The notes under the pieces are model-generated. The model had not been told where the DNA came from, ran no database searches, and worked only from the letters and a program-made list of their open reading frames with translations. 64,000 bases of DNA from Aphrophora alni (Eukaryota; Arthropoda; Insecta; Hemiptera; Aphrophoridae), in assembly GCA_963513935.1 (NCBI GenBank), contig OY740772.1, positions 10,634,098-10,698,097 of the forward strand, in the 5' to 3' direction. Below are positions 36,335 to 48,688 of this stretch, one piece after another (within the stretch, counting starts at the first letter, position 1; every line of letters begins with the position of its first letter). Position numbers and translations under genes: made by a program.

Positions 36335-36505
36335 CATTCTAATAGTGTCAAAATCGAAAAATAACAAGGATTAGAGAAGAGAGACGTGATTGGAAAAATA
36401 AAATGGAAAGATCTCACCCAAAACTAGAGGAAGAAGCTCTAGCTCCAGCTAAAGTACCACAAGAAAGCCTCACCAGTACCCACTGTTGAGGAGTAGTATC
36501 CCTGT
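36335..36505 (+). repeat. ~190-bp dispersed repeat family, member 8 (in copy A)
   Basis: Contains CATTCTAATAGTGTCAAAAT, AGAGAAGAGAGACGTGATTG and CTAGAGGAAGAAGCTCTAG. It lies at the position homologous to member 9 in copy B, so it was inserted before the segmental duplication. Confidence 0.6.
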
Positions 36506-39117
36506 ATAAGGAAGACAAAAAAATGTCTCCAGAGAAATATTATTGTAAAAATAGAATAAACATTTTCTTTTCTTTTAGTCAGTTAACGTATGTGATACTA
36601 GTTTCATTAAAATCGAACTTTACGTTTGTTTACACACATGTTTTGTAAGAATGTCAATTTTAATATATTATACATTCATTAGGTTCCTTGACAACTTTAT
36701 TATAAATCAACAACACAGTTATGTATTTTACAACATATTATGAAACTAGTTTGTCCTTAGAGATATGACCCACATCTGTGTATGAACAGCATTTATATTT
36801 CTTGCTAAAGTTTTATAAAGAAATACTTCTAGGAAAACAAAATTTCTTAACTTAAATTAAAATGTATAACAAATTTAATAAGATAACATTCTTATTATAC
36901 ATGTGAGACACAACTTCCTTCAAGTTCTTATACGAAGTGTTATTTATTTAGTAGTGTAAACAGTATATCATTTCTTGTTGACTTGAGAATACCGTTTTCT
37001 TTATTTTTGATTTATCTTGTAAAGATTAAAATTAGAATTATCCCACTTTATTTGCCCAGTATACGAAGAATGGGAAAGTTTATAATTGCAAACAAATTCT
37101 ATCATTTTTTTTTTTTACTTATTTTCACGTTTCAAGACCTCAGAAAACTGATTTTTGATAAACCGTTCCCCCGTCGACGTTGATGTCTGTTCGCACGCAA
37201 TATAGTGGTTACAAAATTAAGATAGCAACATGAATACTACAGAAATGCAGAATAATCTAATTAAAAATGTCAAAATTGTGACCATTGTAAAAAGTTTTTT
37301 TACACATCTCCTGTGTTCTTCAACTTAACACACTAAATTATATATAAAGTTATGTACGAAAGCAAATAGCGAAGTTATTGTGAAAAATGTAATTTCTAAC
37401 TCTGACGTCACAAGGAAAAGTGATATTGGTAAAGTAATGAAATTTGACAGCGCCGAGTCACCCATACGAACGTAGCGAGTGAAGGGTTATTCAGATATGT
37501 ACACCTTCTAGGCACTGACATGAGAGGAGACTTCTTAATACGTAGACCGTTGGGGGCTAGTCGATGTCAATTTAGGAATCTACTTGTATTTACATTGTAG
37601 TATAGAGTTAAGTAAGGTAAAAAAATTGTGTGATAGAGTTAACCAATTTGTACTATGACTTGCAGTATAAGCAATAGAATACTTTCAATTGAAGGAAATC
37701 TTTGTAAGCTTTAAGGAAAATTATTGAAGTTAAAGAAAGAAAATCTGCCTACAAAATGATATGTTTTTTATAAGTTATTTGAAATTACAGAATTATCAAT
37801 CATTTCGATATGTGTTGACTCAAAAACATTCGAAAATAATAACCACAAATTAAAATAATATGTGAATGAAAAATATTTGTTGAAGTTTGAGGTCAGGATT
37901 GAATCATATGCTATTAAATAAATAAAATTTTGGTTTTATTTCATTGCGTTCGGGAAAAAAAACTAGTTTTATTAATTTGTGTGCCATTTCAGTCTTCATT
38001 TCCCATTTATAAATTTAAGTTTTTTCCATTTTTGTTTCGACAAAAAAATTTTAGGATTACAAAGAAAAATAATAAATTATCTTTTTGTCATATTTCCTAT
38101 TATTTACAGCATAACTTTAAATTTTTAGGATCCTACATTTATTTTTATATCTTATAAATTTTTATGTCTTTGTTTTATTTATTTTTTTTGTATTCGGTTT
38201 TGTTTCCTGTTGAGTTGTATTTTGTTACGTATGATGTAATAATGTTATATTTCATAATGAACATGTATAAATAGAGTAAAAACTTTACAATAACTATGAA
38301 CTGATGAAAACCTCAAAGTATAATCAGGATTAAACAAAAAATGCCTTTAATAATGCTAAAAGAACGACTATTAACAATTTAATAAACACGTAATTAATGT
38401 TTGAAAATAAAACAAAGGTTTCGTAAAATAGCTTTTTATAATATTACATTTCACTGAGGGGAGAGGGAAAGAAACAGAAAGTACAACTTTCCCTTGTAGG
38501 CAAATACAGTCTAACAATTGTTACTATGATGACGGTATTTATTCTATTTTTACATCTTCGAAATGATTTAAAACGAGGAATATGTCTGAAAGGTTCATCG
38601 ATTTGATTGTAAGTCTGCATCTTCAGTTTATAACTACAGTAATATTGATTTTATATGAAAGCTTCTTCCTTCTATTTTGTTGTTGTTGTTTTAAGAATAT
38701 TGCTGTCTTCAAAAAAAAATTATTACACTTGTGAAATAGATATGCACAGACTTCTTTTCAATTTAATTTCTCAGTTCTTCGTTCCATTGATTGTTCGATA
38801 ACTTGCTCTCTGCAGGTTATTTTTTAAATTGTTTTATGTATTCAGAAGGAAGTGATTAGTTAAAACTTTATCAAAATCGTTTCAACCGTTGAGTAGTAAA
38901 GATAACTGCAAACGTACTTCAAGTATATTATAATTACAGCAAACACTAGTGTCTTTGTAGTAATACAGGTAAATGAAATGTCACTTTAATGTGTGCTTAA
39001 GATGAAGTTAGAGACGCCATTACTTGATAATCATTCCTCTACAATCACTGCTTACGGTACTTTGAAATAAACAAGGGATTAATTTTGCTTTAATTGTCAC
39101 AAAGACAACAATTGTCG

Positions 39118-39186
39118 TACAGTGGGAAAGTAGGCGAGTAAAAGAACCCATAAAATACCTTCGGTCTTAGGGGGCGTTCCACTGTA
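39118..39186. repeat. 69-bp segment with TACAGTGG inverted ends
   Basis: TACAGTGGGAA (39118-39128) and TTCCACTGTA (39177-39186) are inverted apart from one extra G. This could be a tiny deleted DNA-transposon derivative with a TA duplication. It sits where alignment with copy A stops. The short length makes coincidence possible. Confidence 0.3.
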
Positions 39187-39746
39187 TTGTTGAAATTGCT
39201 TCTTGGGGATATTTTATGTTACACAAAAATGTTGTCTCTATTTCGTGGTGAGCGTGATTTGGTATAAAAAGAATATTAAAGTTTAATTAAATTAGCTTCT
39301 ACAAGAATATTAGTTAAGAACAATTTTATGCGTCATTAAATTGCAAATGAAATGGCGTTAGTTCGAAGTTGTTTTCTCTACTTATTGAATGTCACGTAAT
39401 ATAAAAGTTAACACATCTCTATTTTAAACAATTATCTATTAGTATACACTTAATTGTTGGATTTAAATGAAACTTTAGGACACCACTTGTGAAGATAATC
39501 AACTATGCTATTAAGTTATAATGATATCATAATTTTGGTTGAGGTGACATAACAAGACACCGACTGCTACCAAAATGGGAATGAACACCAAACTTTTCAT
39601 TATATAGCCAGTTTCAATTCATGCCCTAATTTATACATTCAAATTAATTGTATATAATCGTAATAATTGTAACACATGCAGTTTTAAACAACCTATCCAT
39701 CAAAAAACCTCTTCAATATCCTGTGCACAGATTTTAATTTTTTGAA

Positions 39747-40117
39747 CGCGGAATTTACTATTCTGGTATGAAGTGGTTCAATATAATTCCAGAAAATATG
39801 AAAAACATAAATTATATCCAGAGTTTCAAGAGTTCACTCAGGTGCTACCTTCTAGAAAAAGCTTTTTACTCTGTCGAAGAATACCTTTATAGAAATACCT
39901 AAATTCAGTCTGCAGGTCTCAGGAAGAGCTTATTGTTTGTAGATATTTTAATGTGCTTTATTATTTTGTTAAAATGGTAGGTATATCTGTGTTATTTTAT
40001 CTGTATGTACATTTTATTTTAGTAATTACTATTATGTAGAATATTTATGTAATTTATGACATGTCACATGTTTCATGTGTAACAAACAAAAGTGATGAAA
40101 TGAATAAATAAATAAAG
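39747..40117 (+). mobile_element. 5'-truncated LINE 3' end with ORF C-terminus
   Basis: Frame 39,747-39,902 encodes 51 residues and a stop, including GMKWFNIIPENMKNI and SFKSSLRCYLLEKAFYSV. The pattern G-x-K-x-F/W-N-x-x-P followed by SFK-x-x-L-x-x-Y/F-L is the usual C-terminal end of the second ORF of Jockey/CR1-like LINEs, just after the reverse transcriptase. The remainder is a 3' untranslated region ending TGAAATGAATAAATAAATAA (about 40,098-40,117), a polyadenylation-like simple tail. Upstream codons are frameshifted. It is present only in duplication copy B, so it was inserted after the duplication or was lost from copy A. Confidence 0.7.
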
Positions 40118-40676
40118 AACCGAGTTAAGAACTTAAGTTTTACGTCTTATTTCACTAAATACTACATTTCTTGTAACAATATTTTCTAGGAATAAATAAG
40201 TTATAAATGCCATAAAAACGTTAAACGTTGCGTGATTAAGTTGCATGTTAGGACACTCAGAGGTCAGAAAGCGTCAGAGCTGTACTTCAGCATTATAAGT
40301 TACACAACCTGTAATTATTGGTTTCTATATTAACTTTGTATGTAATCAATTTGTAATTATGTGCTGTACACATGGAACTGGGAACTGTAAAATTACTTAC
40401 AGTTGATAAAATCAGTAAATCGGTGCTTGTTAAATCAACATGTATATTTTATTATTTTCTCACACATTCATTGAGAATTAAAATATTAACACAGCCGAGG
40501 TTTCTATCGCCCAAAATAATGCCTGTCGTTGTCAGTAAGAAATTAAAAATAAACTTTGGACGCTGTTTTCGATTTTGTAGATTATTTAATACCATAATTA
40601 TATAAGGTTTAAGAATGATCAACTTGTGGTATTAATTCGTTTTAAGCCATACAAATTGTAATGAAAATTATAAATA

Positions 40677-40830
40677 AATATTGAGCTTGACTTGTGAAAT
40701 TATATTAGATAGAATAAAACTCGAACATAAGATTTTACAAAAATTACGTTTGCTTAATCAAACGCGTTTCAACGACAAAGTCGTCATCCTCAGTAATACA
40801 TGAGCTACAATAACTAACTGATGTGAGCTT
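40677..40830 (-). mobile_element. Penelope-type 3' terminus, minus strand (left arm of head-to-head pair)
   Basis: The minus strand reads GTAGCTCATGTATTA then CTGAGGA, T, stem II GACGAC/GTCGTT with loop TTT, GAAAC, GC, GTT. It then runs to CACAAGTCAAGCTCAAT at the outer end (40,677-40,693). This is collinear with the terminus of the full Penelope-like insertion at 62,970-63,105. Hammerhead core positions are intact (CUGANGA with N = G; GAA), but stem I is only about 4 bp. No coding sequence remains. Confidence 0.7.
40752..40800 (-). ncRNA. Hammerhead-ribozyme-like motif
   Basis: Core CTGAGGA is at 40,793-40,787 and GAAAC at 40,070 + 700 down to 40,766 (that is 40,770-40,766), with minimal stem III AC/GT closed by GC (loop 40,765-40,764). 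Stem II is 6 bp including one G-U pair, with one extra T between the core and stem II, as in the copy at 62.98 kb. Stem I strands GTATTA and TGATTA pair over only about 4 positions, so the ribozyme is probably weak or dead. Confidence 0.5.
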
Positions 40831-40935
40831 CTGTTGGTTATAGTTTAGTTACTGTAGCTCATTTATCACCAAGAATGGCGACTATGCCTTTGAAACGCGT
40901 TAAAAAATTGTATGTAATAGGTTTATATTTAATTT
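40831..40935 (+). mobile_element. Penelope-type 3' terminus, plus strand (right arm of head-to-head pair)
   Basis: GTTATAGTTTAGTTACTGTAGCTC (positions 40,838-40,861), then ATTTATCACC, AAGAATGGCG, ATGCC and TTGAAACGCGTTA, match the plus-strand 3' region of the full element. The left arm's GAGCTACAATAACTAA is its inverted partner. The hammerhead core is damaged here (CACCAAGAA in place of CTGANGA). Confidence 0.6.
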
Positions 40936-42199
40936 TTTATGAAATTAAAAACTTCCACATTTCTAATCAATTTAATCAGTGATTCTGTAGATTCGGGCTC
41001 ATCAAAAGCTATACATCCTCAATAAAATTTAATGTAGAATCCCATAGTAATATTAAAGTTCGAGGAATGTATTAAAATATTCCAGAATTCCTACATTTTT
41101 GGGTAAATGTACATTTTTTTTTAATAGGAAATAATTTCTCTTTAAGTGGGTGTATGAAATAGAATTTTTTAAATTGTGTATTTGAGCCACGTTTATCTTG
41201 TTCTCGCACCTCGAAAAATGTGTAACACTAGGTTAAAACAAATTCTAACCGGCAGAGGTTTGCGAGAAGTTAATGAAGTCATTCAAGGATACGCAATGTA
41301 TTGAACGTACTGAAGTTGTATAACATTTTAATGATTTTGTATTAAATGTAGATACAATTAATTACATTTTCATGCGTATTACTAATTAAAACTCAACATT
41401 CATGGTTTATTACATTGCGTCAGGATAATCCAGTTGTACATCTTTATTTTTTTTCTGTTTTTAAGAAATACAGTTTTGTGTAACATCATTTGTTAGATAC
41501 AGTTGTATTCCTGACTATACAGAAAACACAACATATTTGTTTCTTCTAAGATAGAATAACTTGGAAACAACTAAGTCGACTTCTTCATTTTTACGCAGTT
41601 TTTTTTCATAATCTAAATGTAACTAAAAAATCAGACACTTTCATTCAGACGGCAGGTAAACGTATCTGATCAAATCAACACAATGGTGAATAAAAATAAA
41701 CTGTACACGAGTTTCCAAAATTTTCCTTATAAATACTTTCACAAAACCGAATATTAATGAAGCTCTAAATTTAAGGGATCTAAACACCAAGATAAATCTT
41801 CTGTGAGCACTGTGGTGAATTTCAAAAAAATTAGTTGAAAATTCCCATAAACACAAACTTAGGAAAAAACGCAAATAACTTTACACCAAACACAAATGGG
41901 TAATTCCCCCCCCCCTAATTTCCTGAAGTTCATTTCAATAACAATGTTTATTAATTACATATTTTTGACAATTACTAAATTTAAGAATTTTAAATGAAAT
42001 GTTTTGGCAATTTTGTTAGTTGTAGTTTAAACATATTATTTAGAACATTAAGAATGTATGAATAAAAATTAGCGATTTTAAATTAGTTTTGTAATATCAC
42101 AGATAGATTTGCAGGTAACAAATTACCTGGGGTTCATCCCACCCAAAAGGTCAGGAACACTGGCTTCCTTCTCATGGGCTAGTTGATCTGGGGAGTGGA

Positions 42200-42330
42200 A
42201 GGTTAGTTCATTTTAACCTTAGTTACTTTAGCTTAGGAGTATCTATCCTGTGATGATGATAACTTTGTTATTGAAACGTACATCAGGAATTTAAGGGAAT
42301 AAACAAATAATTATCAATTTCTGATAGGTG
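42200..42330 (+). mobile_element. Degenerate Penelope-type 3' terminus
   Basis: GGTTAGTTCATTTTAACCTT, TTAGCTTAGGAGTATC, TGATGATGATAAC, TTTGTTATTGAAACG align in order with the 62.95-63.02 kb terminus (GTTAGATTCAGTTATAG, TGTAGCTCGTGTATC, GAAGAGGACGAC, TTGTCGTTGAAACG). The hairpin ATAAC/GTTAT replaces stem II. The core is interrupted by an insertion, so no active ribozyme is expected. Confidence 0.45.
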
Positions 42331-44889
42331 TTTAGTTATTTACTGTTTTTCTTAAGTTTGTGGTTAAGGAAATTTTCAACTAAATTATTGATTGATGTAA
42401 CACCAAAAATAAATATTCGGATTTAAACAATATTGTCTCTAGTATTGATAAAAAATAAAATAAAATAAAAACGTATTGATTTCACCTTCCTAAAAGTTTC
42501 GAATGAAACTGGGAAAAGAATTGTGATTATTTATTATCTGAAACGAATCTGTAAAACTGTAGTAAACAAAAAAATCCCCGGTTTGTGACTCATTAGAGGA
42601 AGAACTATTCTCAAATAACCTAAACTAAGTAACGGTACTGTTGTACCCTGTTACATAATATTGTTATTTTAAACTGAATGAGAATACATTAAACTCTCTT
42701 AAAACCTATTTATCTGTACGGCTCAAATGCAATATAATTTCGGAAAGTACAAAATGAACATGTCATTCAATTACATTGAAGTTCCATAAAGTGTCAATGC
42801 TCGTTAGTATGGATAAAACAAATGTAGGGTAATATTTGCTTTAAAGGATAAATATAGGTTTTATTTTTAACAATAAATGTTCAAGGATAAACTATTATTA
42901 ATCTTTTAATACCAATATTTCGTGCTAATTACACAGTTTAGTGATTTACAGTGAAGCTGTGTACAAATTGTAATGTAGGTTTTTGTAATATTGTCAGTAG
43001 ATGTGGAAATTTTAAATGTAACTATTTACGTATACCTTGTTTGTAAAGGAGAAATAATCATGAAATAAAAATATTAATTAGTAAGCAAATTATACATCGA
43101 GTCAACATAATCAACTTTGTCTTTTCATCTATTTAAAGAAAAATCATTGTTTTTGTTATACTCGAAGAAAATAGGGATACATAAATATTACGACTTCACA
43201 ATTGGTATAGGGATTGTCTGAGCAGTAGTAATTGTAAATATTTGAATATAGTTTAATAAAATATCCCATAAATTTTGAAGGAAATTTAGCTGAAAAAACT
43301 ACATAATTGGACCAATAAATTAATTAAAAAACAACAATAATATTTGTACTGTAATAATCATTTATTATACTAAAAGTTCAACCACTAGTGTGGAAAGTAA
43401 CATAAAAACTCATGTTTATATTTGAAAGTTTTCTCTAATATAAGCTTATTCAACCATATTAATATCCAAAGTTTTTAAATATGGTTAAAAATAAGCCAGA
43501 AAATATAATTTGTTTTATTTAATTCAATGAAAAATTACTTTCATAAACGTCGAAGATAAATCATGTTTGAACTTTGATGTATAAATTCCTTTGAGTTTGC
43601 AGAGCAGTTATTGGGATTGACAGTCCGGGGTGTTTGTATTAGTTTAACTTAATATTTGTTGAGAAGTCAAATACTGAACAATAGTGTTGATTCTATATTT
43701 TCCCTCCTGGGGTAGGATAAATAAGAAACGGTTTTTTGATATTTAAATAGAACTGATTTGAGAGGAGGACAAACCATATGAAATATTTTATAGATTAAAT
43801 ATATATGTATAATTAGGGCTTTACTTATAAAGTCTCTGCGATTTTTTCCTGTCTTAAAATTCATTTGATGTCATTGTTTTGTAATATGACCGTACTAATA
43901 TTATATGTGACGGTATGTATCACATATTTTTAATTAATACAAAGTAATCCTTTCTTCATTTAATTTGTAAGTAATAAACGAACAAATTAATAAGGAAACA
44001 AGATACAGTATAGTGTTTAATATATATAAATTAACAATAAAAGATATCTGTAGAAAATAGGTTGGGGTAGATATGGCATTATTTCCAGCAGAAGAAATAT
44101 GATTAAGATCACATATATTTTCTTACAAGTACAATCGCAATGTAAGACTTTACCAACTTGCTCCCTGATGTTTTTACTTTCCACCACAACAAAACAAACC
44201 AATGTTTTTTAAAGGCACGTATAACTTAATGAAAGACTGAGCTCAGTGTTTCCCCCACTACACAAACCGGCCCATAGACGACTGCGCAACTTAATGATTT
44301 CTGTATTTAACGCCTCTCATTTGATTTTGCTACTGCGATGGATATTAGATTTTGGTTACAGAGTAGTTGGTGTTAACGTGAAAAATGGACTATCTAGGTA
44401 AGCCAATTTTATCCAACTTCATTATTTTTTCGGCAAGGTCTGTGGATAACTTAATATTTAAATTTTACTTATTGACACAAACAATCAAACAAACTGGTTA
44501 TTTCAAACAACCAGTACACCAACTAACCAGTTTTGACATTTAACCAGAAAGATTAATAAATACCGAACTAAATTATAAATTATAAAAAATTCTTAGACTC
44601 AACTACACTTAACTCTAGTCCTTTGGTATTTAGTCCTATTGTTCCACACAGGAAGGAAATTTCCACACATTGGTCGTTGACAGAATAATAGGGCAGCCCC
44701 AAAGATGCCACGATGTTCGGAAAAATCAACCCAATATTTTAATTATGAAAAAACTTAATATTGAGACCGGATGAAAGAGGCAGCAATGTGGCTGACGTAG
44801 TGGACTCTACTATGAATTATTCCCACAATTTCACATTCGTGAGAGGTCGGGTGCTTTCGTTGTACATCAGGAAAGTCAAGGGTGACTGA

Positions 44890-45050
44890 TTGCGCTTCCT
44901 CTCAAGAGTTGGTCTAGAGAGACGTGGTTGGAAAAATGAAAGAGAAGCATCAAACTCAAGACTAGACGCAGAAAGGTGTATATCCAGCTAGTGTATCTCA
45001 GGATAGCCACATCCATACTCTCGATAAGTAAAGCCCCTGACGGGTGGTAT
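44890..45050 (+). repeat. ~190-bp dispersed repeat family, member 9 (in copy B)
   Basis: Contains CTCAAGAGTTGGTCTAGAGA, AAAATGAAAGAGAAG, AAGACTAGACGCAGAAAGG and GTAAAGCCCCTGACGGG. Orthologous in position to member 8. Confidence 0.65.
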
Positions 45051-46451
45051 CCCAAAAATTCATATAAACGACAATAAATAATGGTCTCTGAAGAAATATT
45101 AATGCAAAATAAAAACAAAGTAAAGCCTCCATTTATGTATACGATACCTAGCTTTATTAAAATATTACTTTAGGATTGTTTACTCACAGTTTTTGTAAGA
45201 ATATCAGTTTTTAAATATACCTTTTGATTACGTTTCTTAACAAATTTATTACAAATTCAGACAAGAGATGCAAGTATATTAGCGCTTAGTTTGAAACTTG
45301 TCTGTCCTCAGAGGTATGCCCCACTTCTATTCGTGAACAGAATTTCTACTTCGTGCTAAACTTTTATAAAGAAATGTATCTAGAGCCCACTTAGGAAAAC
45401 TAAAAAGTTGTTAAATAAATTAAAATGGGCAATTAAATTCAATAAGTTAATATTCTTTGTTATACTTCTGGTACTTTTATAATTCTATAAAAGGAAGTTT
45501 TCTTAATTCCTGTTCCTACATGACAGTGTAAAGAGGAAAATATTTCTTGTTGACTTTAAAAATAATGTTGAGTTAATTTCAAGAATCAGCTGTACTACAA
45601 TGTGTGATGGTTGGGTAAGTAGCATTAATTATGGCTCATCAACTAGTTTACTTTAACATACAGTAAGGAGGGAAACTTTTCAATATAACAAAAACAAAAA
45701 ATGTTGAAGTTATAGGGAGAAAACTTTGATTTTGAATGAGTTTAAAAGTTATTAGAAATTATAAAAATTATGAAGCATTTGGAGATGTGTAGGTTCAAAA
45801 ACTTTCGGAAATAATAAACTAACAAAGTTAAAATAAAACGTGGGTATGAGCTTGAGCTCAGGAGAATTTAACGAATCATATTTTCATTAAGTGATGCATT
45901 TTTTGGTTTTTATTCCGTTTGAAAAAAAAAATCATATTATTTACTTTTAAATTCATTAATTTGCGTGACATTTTACTCTCCGTTTCTCACGAGTTTACTT
46001 TTTACACCGTCAAACATTTTACGATAACAAAGAGAAGGTAATACAACTACCATTTTAATAATTTGGGCAATATTTCTAATTTAATTTTAAATTGTTTCTT
46101 CCAAACTTTGAGGTTCGTATTTTTATTTGCATAACGTATTATATTTTGTAGGTTCTTTTTCTATCCAGAGATAAGCTTTAGGGGTAAAAACATGCTTGAG
46201 TGGATCATTTTCAAAACCCTTTCCTAGTACTTGATTCTAAACCTAGACCTAACTATATTAAAAAAAAAAAATAGCTCTAGGCTTCTTGGATCTAGTGATA
46301 TGTTTTACTGGTAAAAAACACCCTTGGAGTGGAACATTTTCAAAACAATTTCTTAGTGCACGTCTACGGGCCTACCCCAAACTATATTAAAAAACTCATT
46401 GATCTAGGCTTCTTGGGTTCAGAGATTTTGTGATCAGTCAGTTGGTTTTGA

Positions 46452-46453
<2 letters not shown>

Positions 46454-46513
<60 letters not shown>

Positions 46514-46523
46514 TAGATAGATA
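46454..46523. repeat. (TA)29 followed by (GATA)3 microsatellite
   Basis: Pure TA from 46,454 to 46,511, then GATAGATAGATA. Absent from the matching part of duplication copy A. Confidence 0.95.
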
Positions 46524-46900
46524 AGTCGCTTTCAGAACTGATATAAATCCAAAGTATTGTTAGGTATATTAAAAACAATTATTTTATTATTAATAAATAA
46601 ACTACTGTTAACAATTTAATAAGTAAGTTAAATGTTTATAAAAGGCTTTTAAACAAAGGATTCGTAAAATTGTTTTTGGCATATTACACTTGACTGAGAG
46701 GAGTGAGAGAGATAGAGATTGTTTTCAATTCACACTCAACTTTCCTTACGAATTGTTTCTATGATAATATTTACACAGGCGAGAAATGATCTAAAATAAA
46801 AAAATATGACAACAGGTGATTTAAATTACCTTGTTTTGTCTCAAATGTTCATTGATTTGTTTGGTTCTTTCGTTTAAAATTATTATAGATTTATGTGTAA

Positions 46901-48300
46901 ACTTAATCTTAAAATTGTTGTTGTAGTATGACTATTGTTTTGGTTCTAAGATTAATTATTAGTTGTATGATTGATTGCTTTCAAGGAAACAAAGTTTTGT
47001 CACACAAAAACACTTTTTACGTGTCAAAATTACAAATTATGACTCTAGTTGAATGTGTTTTATAATCAATATTATTATATAGTTGCAACTCCAAACTTGT
47101 CAGAACGGATATGTTGACGTGTGATTGTGTGGAGTTATGTGTAACTACTTTAGGAAAGACCTTTCTGAATTTCAGTGTAGAAAACTGGAAAGTAGTTATT
47201 TATTACGCTTTCATATTTGGTAAAATATAAATTTAAAAACTTAAGTGGCTGTGTATCTTGGCGTTTGGGAGAGAGACAGTATCAATTTACCACCAACGAC
47301 CAAATCCTCTGTTCATCTCTTGAGAACCCAATTTACAGATGGAATCTATATGTCACTTCTTCTAAACTCCTCATATTTGACCCACGTTTCTAATACTATA
47401 TAAAAAGGGCCAATATGTGAATATTTTTAGCCGTCTGTATCCCCTCTGTTATTACTAATTTAACATTAATGTAAAATGTTTATTATACTTAAGTTCAATC
47501 AATATTGCAATATGGCTACATTACATTACATGGGGTGGGGTGCTTTTAAAACCGTTCTTATGTTGTTATAAATTAAGAAAAAGTAGCCTTGTGGAAAATA
47601 ATACTTATGCCACTGTAATATCATTTGAAGTGTTTAAAGTTGTTAATATTTCTCTACAGTATTTAGCTATCATTTATACATATATTTAAAAAAATAAACT
47701 TGAAATGTTTAATATGATTGGCTACATTACCATTATAGTCAGGAATATTTGCACCCACAGTTTTTAAAACTATCTTTCCAACGAGTTCCTTTTATATTGT
47801 TAGTTTGATTTATTCCAATTAACCAGTAATATGAAATCTAAGATCTGTGTATAGCTAAAACAATTGTAACGAATGGTTTTGGGGAATTGACAGTGATAAT
47901 ATTATCTTACTTCTATTTCTTATGATAGCCTTGGATTACGTGGTAGGTTGATTGAGCGTGTGCATTCGTCATAGAACTTGTGTGTGCATAATGTAGGATT
48001 GGAGGTATCCAGGGTTTGTTTAATTATGCTGTTGTAGCTGTATAACTTAAATAAGTGTGTATTTAATCTTATTTTTATATATTGTGTATAATTTTCATAT
48101 TTGTTTTTTAAGTTTTATTCTGTAGTTTTTTAATCATGTTTTTATGGGTTGTAATTGTGGTGTATTCAGTGGTGTTGTGAAATATTCAGTTCGATTTTAA
48201 AACTGTTCATGGCCCATTTGTATGATTTTAAATTTGTTTGTATAATAATAAAAAATACAATACAATTTTAAAAGATTCAGGTCTATGAAATTTAAAAAAA
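46901..48300. other. AT-rich non-coding DNA, possible LINE 3' tail
   Basis: No gene seen. The segment near 48,190-48,270 ends AATAATAAAAAATACAATAC and could be the tail of a LINE 3' untranslated region, but no coding remnant supports this. Confidence 0.3.
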
Positions 48301-48563
48301 AAAAACAAGAAACAAACCTTTTACGTCTTTCACGTCGTTATTTATTTAAATTAGATTTGGTAACGAAATTAAGGTATGGGCAAATTATAATCTTCGTTGT
48401 TAATGGAAACATTATAAATTAAGATGCAATCTCTATTTAGCCACGGCATCAGCAAAGCTTCTTATCTTAAACCATCTGGAAGATTACTACCCTCTATTAT
48501 TATTTGACTGTGTTTATTTTATTAAAGTTTAATAGACTTAAAATGAAATTTGTATTCAAATCT
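48300..48563. repeat. Old duplication, copy 1 (partners at 51.1 and 60.4 kb)
   Basis: Shares TAGCCACGGCATCAGCAAAGC, split here as GCCACGGCATCAGC and AAAGCTTCTTA, then CATCTGGAAGA and a TTATTTGACTGTGTT region, with 51,050-51,330 (GCCACGGCGTCAGT, AAAGCCTCTTA, GACCTGGAAGA, CATTGGCTGTGTT). It matches more weakly with 60,480-60,550. Confidence 0.6.
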
Positions 48564-48688
48564 ATAAAGGTGTATTTTATAACCACTTCAGTTCCTCACT
48601 GTGGAAAACCGGAGAAATGTTTGCTGGGCTTGCTGGAAAACCTTTCTTCATGTAATCTTGGATTAGATCTCTTTCTTTCATTTTTCAT
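48564..48688 (-). repeat. 125-bp direct repeat, copy 1 (dispersed family member 10)
   Basis: Nearly identical to 48,908-49,032, with about 5 differences in 125 bp, 344 bp apart. The part from TCCTCACTGTGGA to GGATTAGATCTC is the minus-strand version of the ~190-bp dispersed family. Confidence 0.85.

Larger units (their letters stand above)
30170..38620 (+). repeat. Segmental duplication copy A
   Basis: A long series of segments recurs in the same order and orientation in 38,720-46,900. Clear anchor pairs are 30,610-30,900 with 38,870-39,115; 30,945-31,170 with 40,205-40,430; 33,340-33,480 with 41,235-41,400; 34,195-34,450 with 42,900-43,120; 35,100-35,270 with 43,520-43,690; 36,560-36,850 with 45,125-45,410; 37,740-38,080 with 45,720-46,030; and 38,400-38,620 with 46,620-46,860. 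Offsets vary between about 7.9 and 9.3 kb because each copy has private insertions. Divergence is considerable, so the event is old. Confidence 0.85.
38720..46900 (+). repeat. Segmental duplication copy B
   Basis: Partner of 30,170-38,620, directly adjacent to it in tandem. It differs by a LINE 3' end (39.7-40.1 kb), a Penelope terminus pair (40.68-40.93 kb) and a (TA)n/(GATA)n tract (46.45-46.52 kb), none of which I find in copy A. It lacks the copia-like insertion of copy A. Confidence 0.85.

Noticed and set aside
37440..37620. Third copy of the 0.72/27.56 kb repeat in inverted orientation
   Set aside because: Only short words such as CGAACGTAGCGAGTG match, not enough for collinear alignment by eye.
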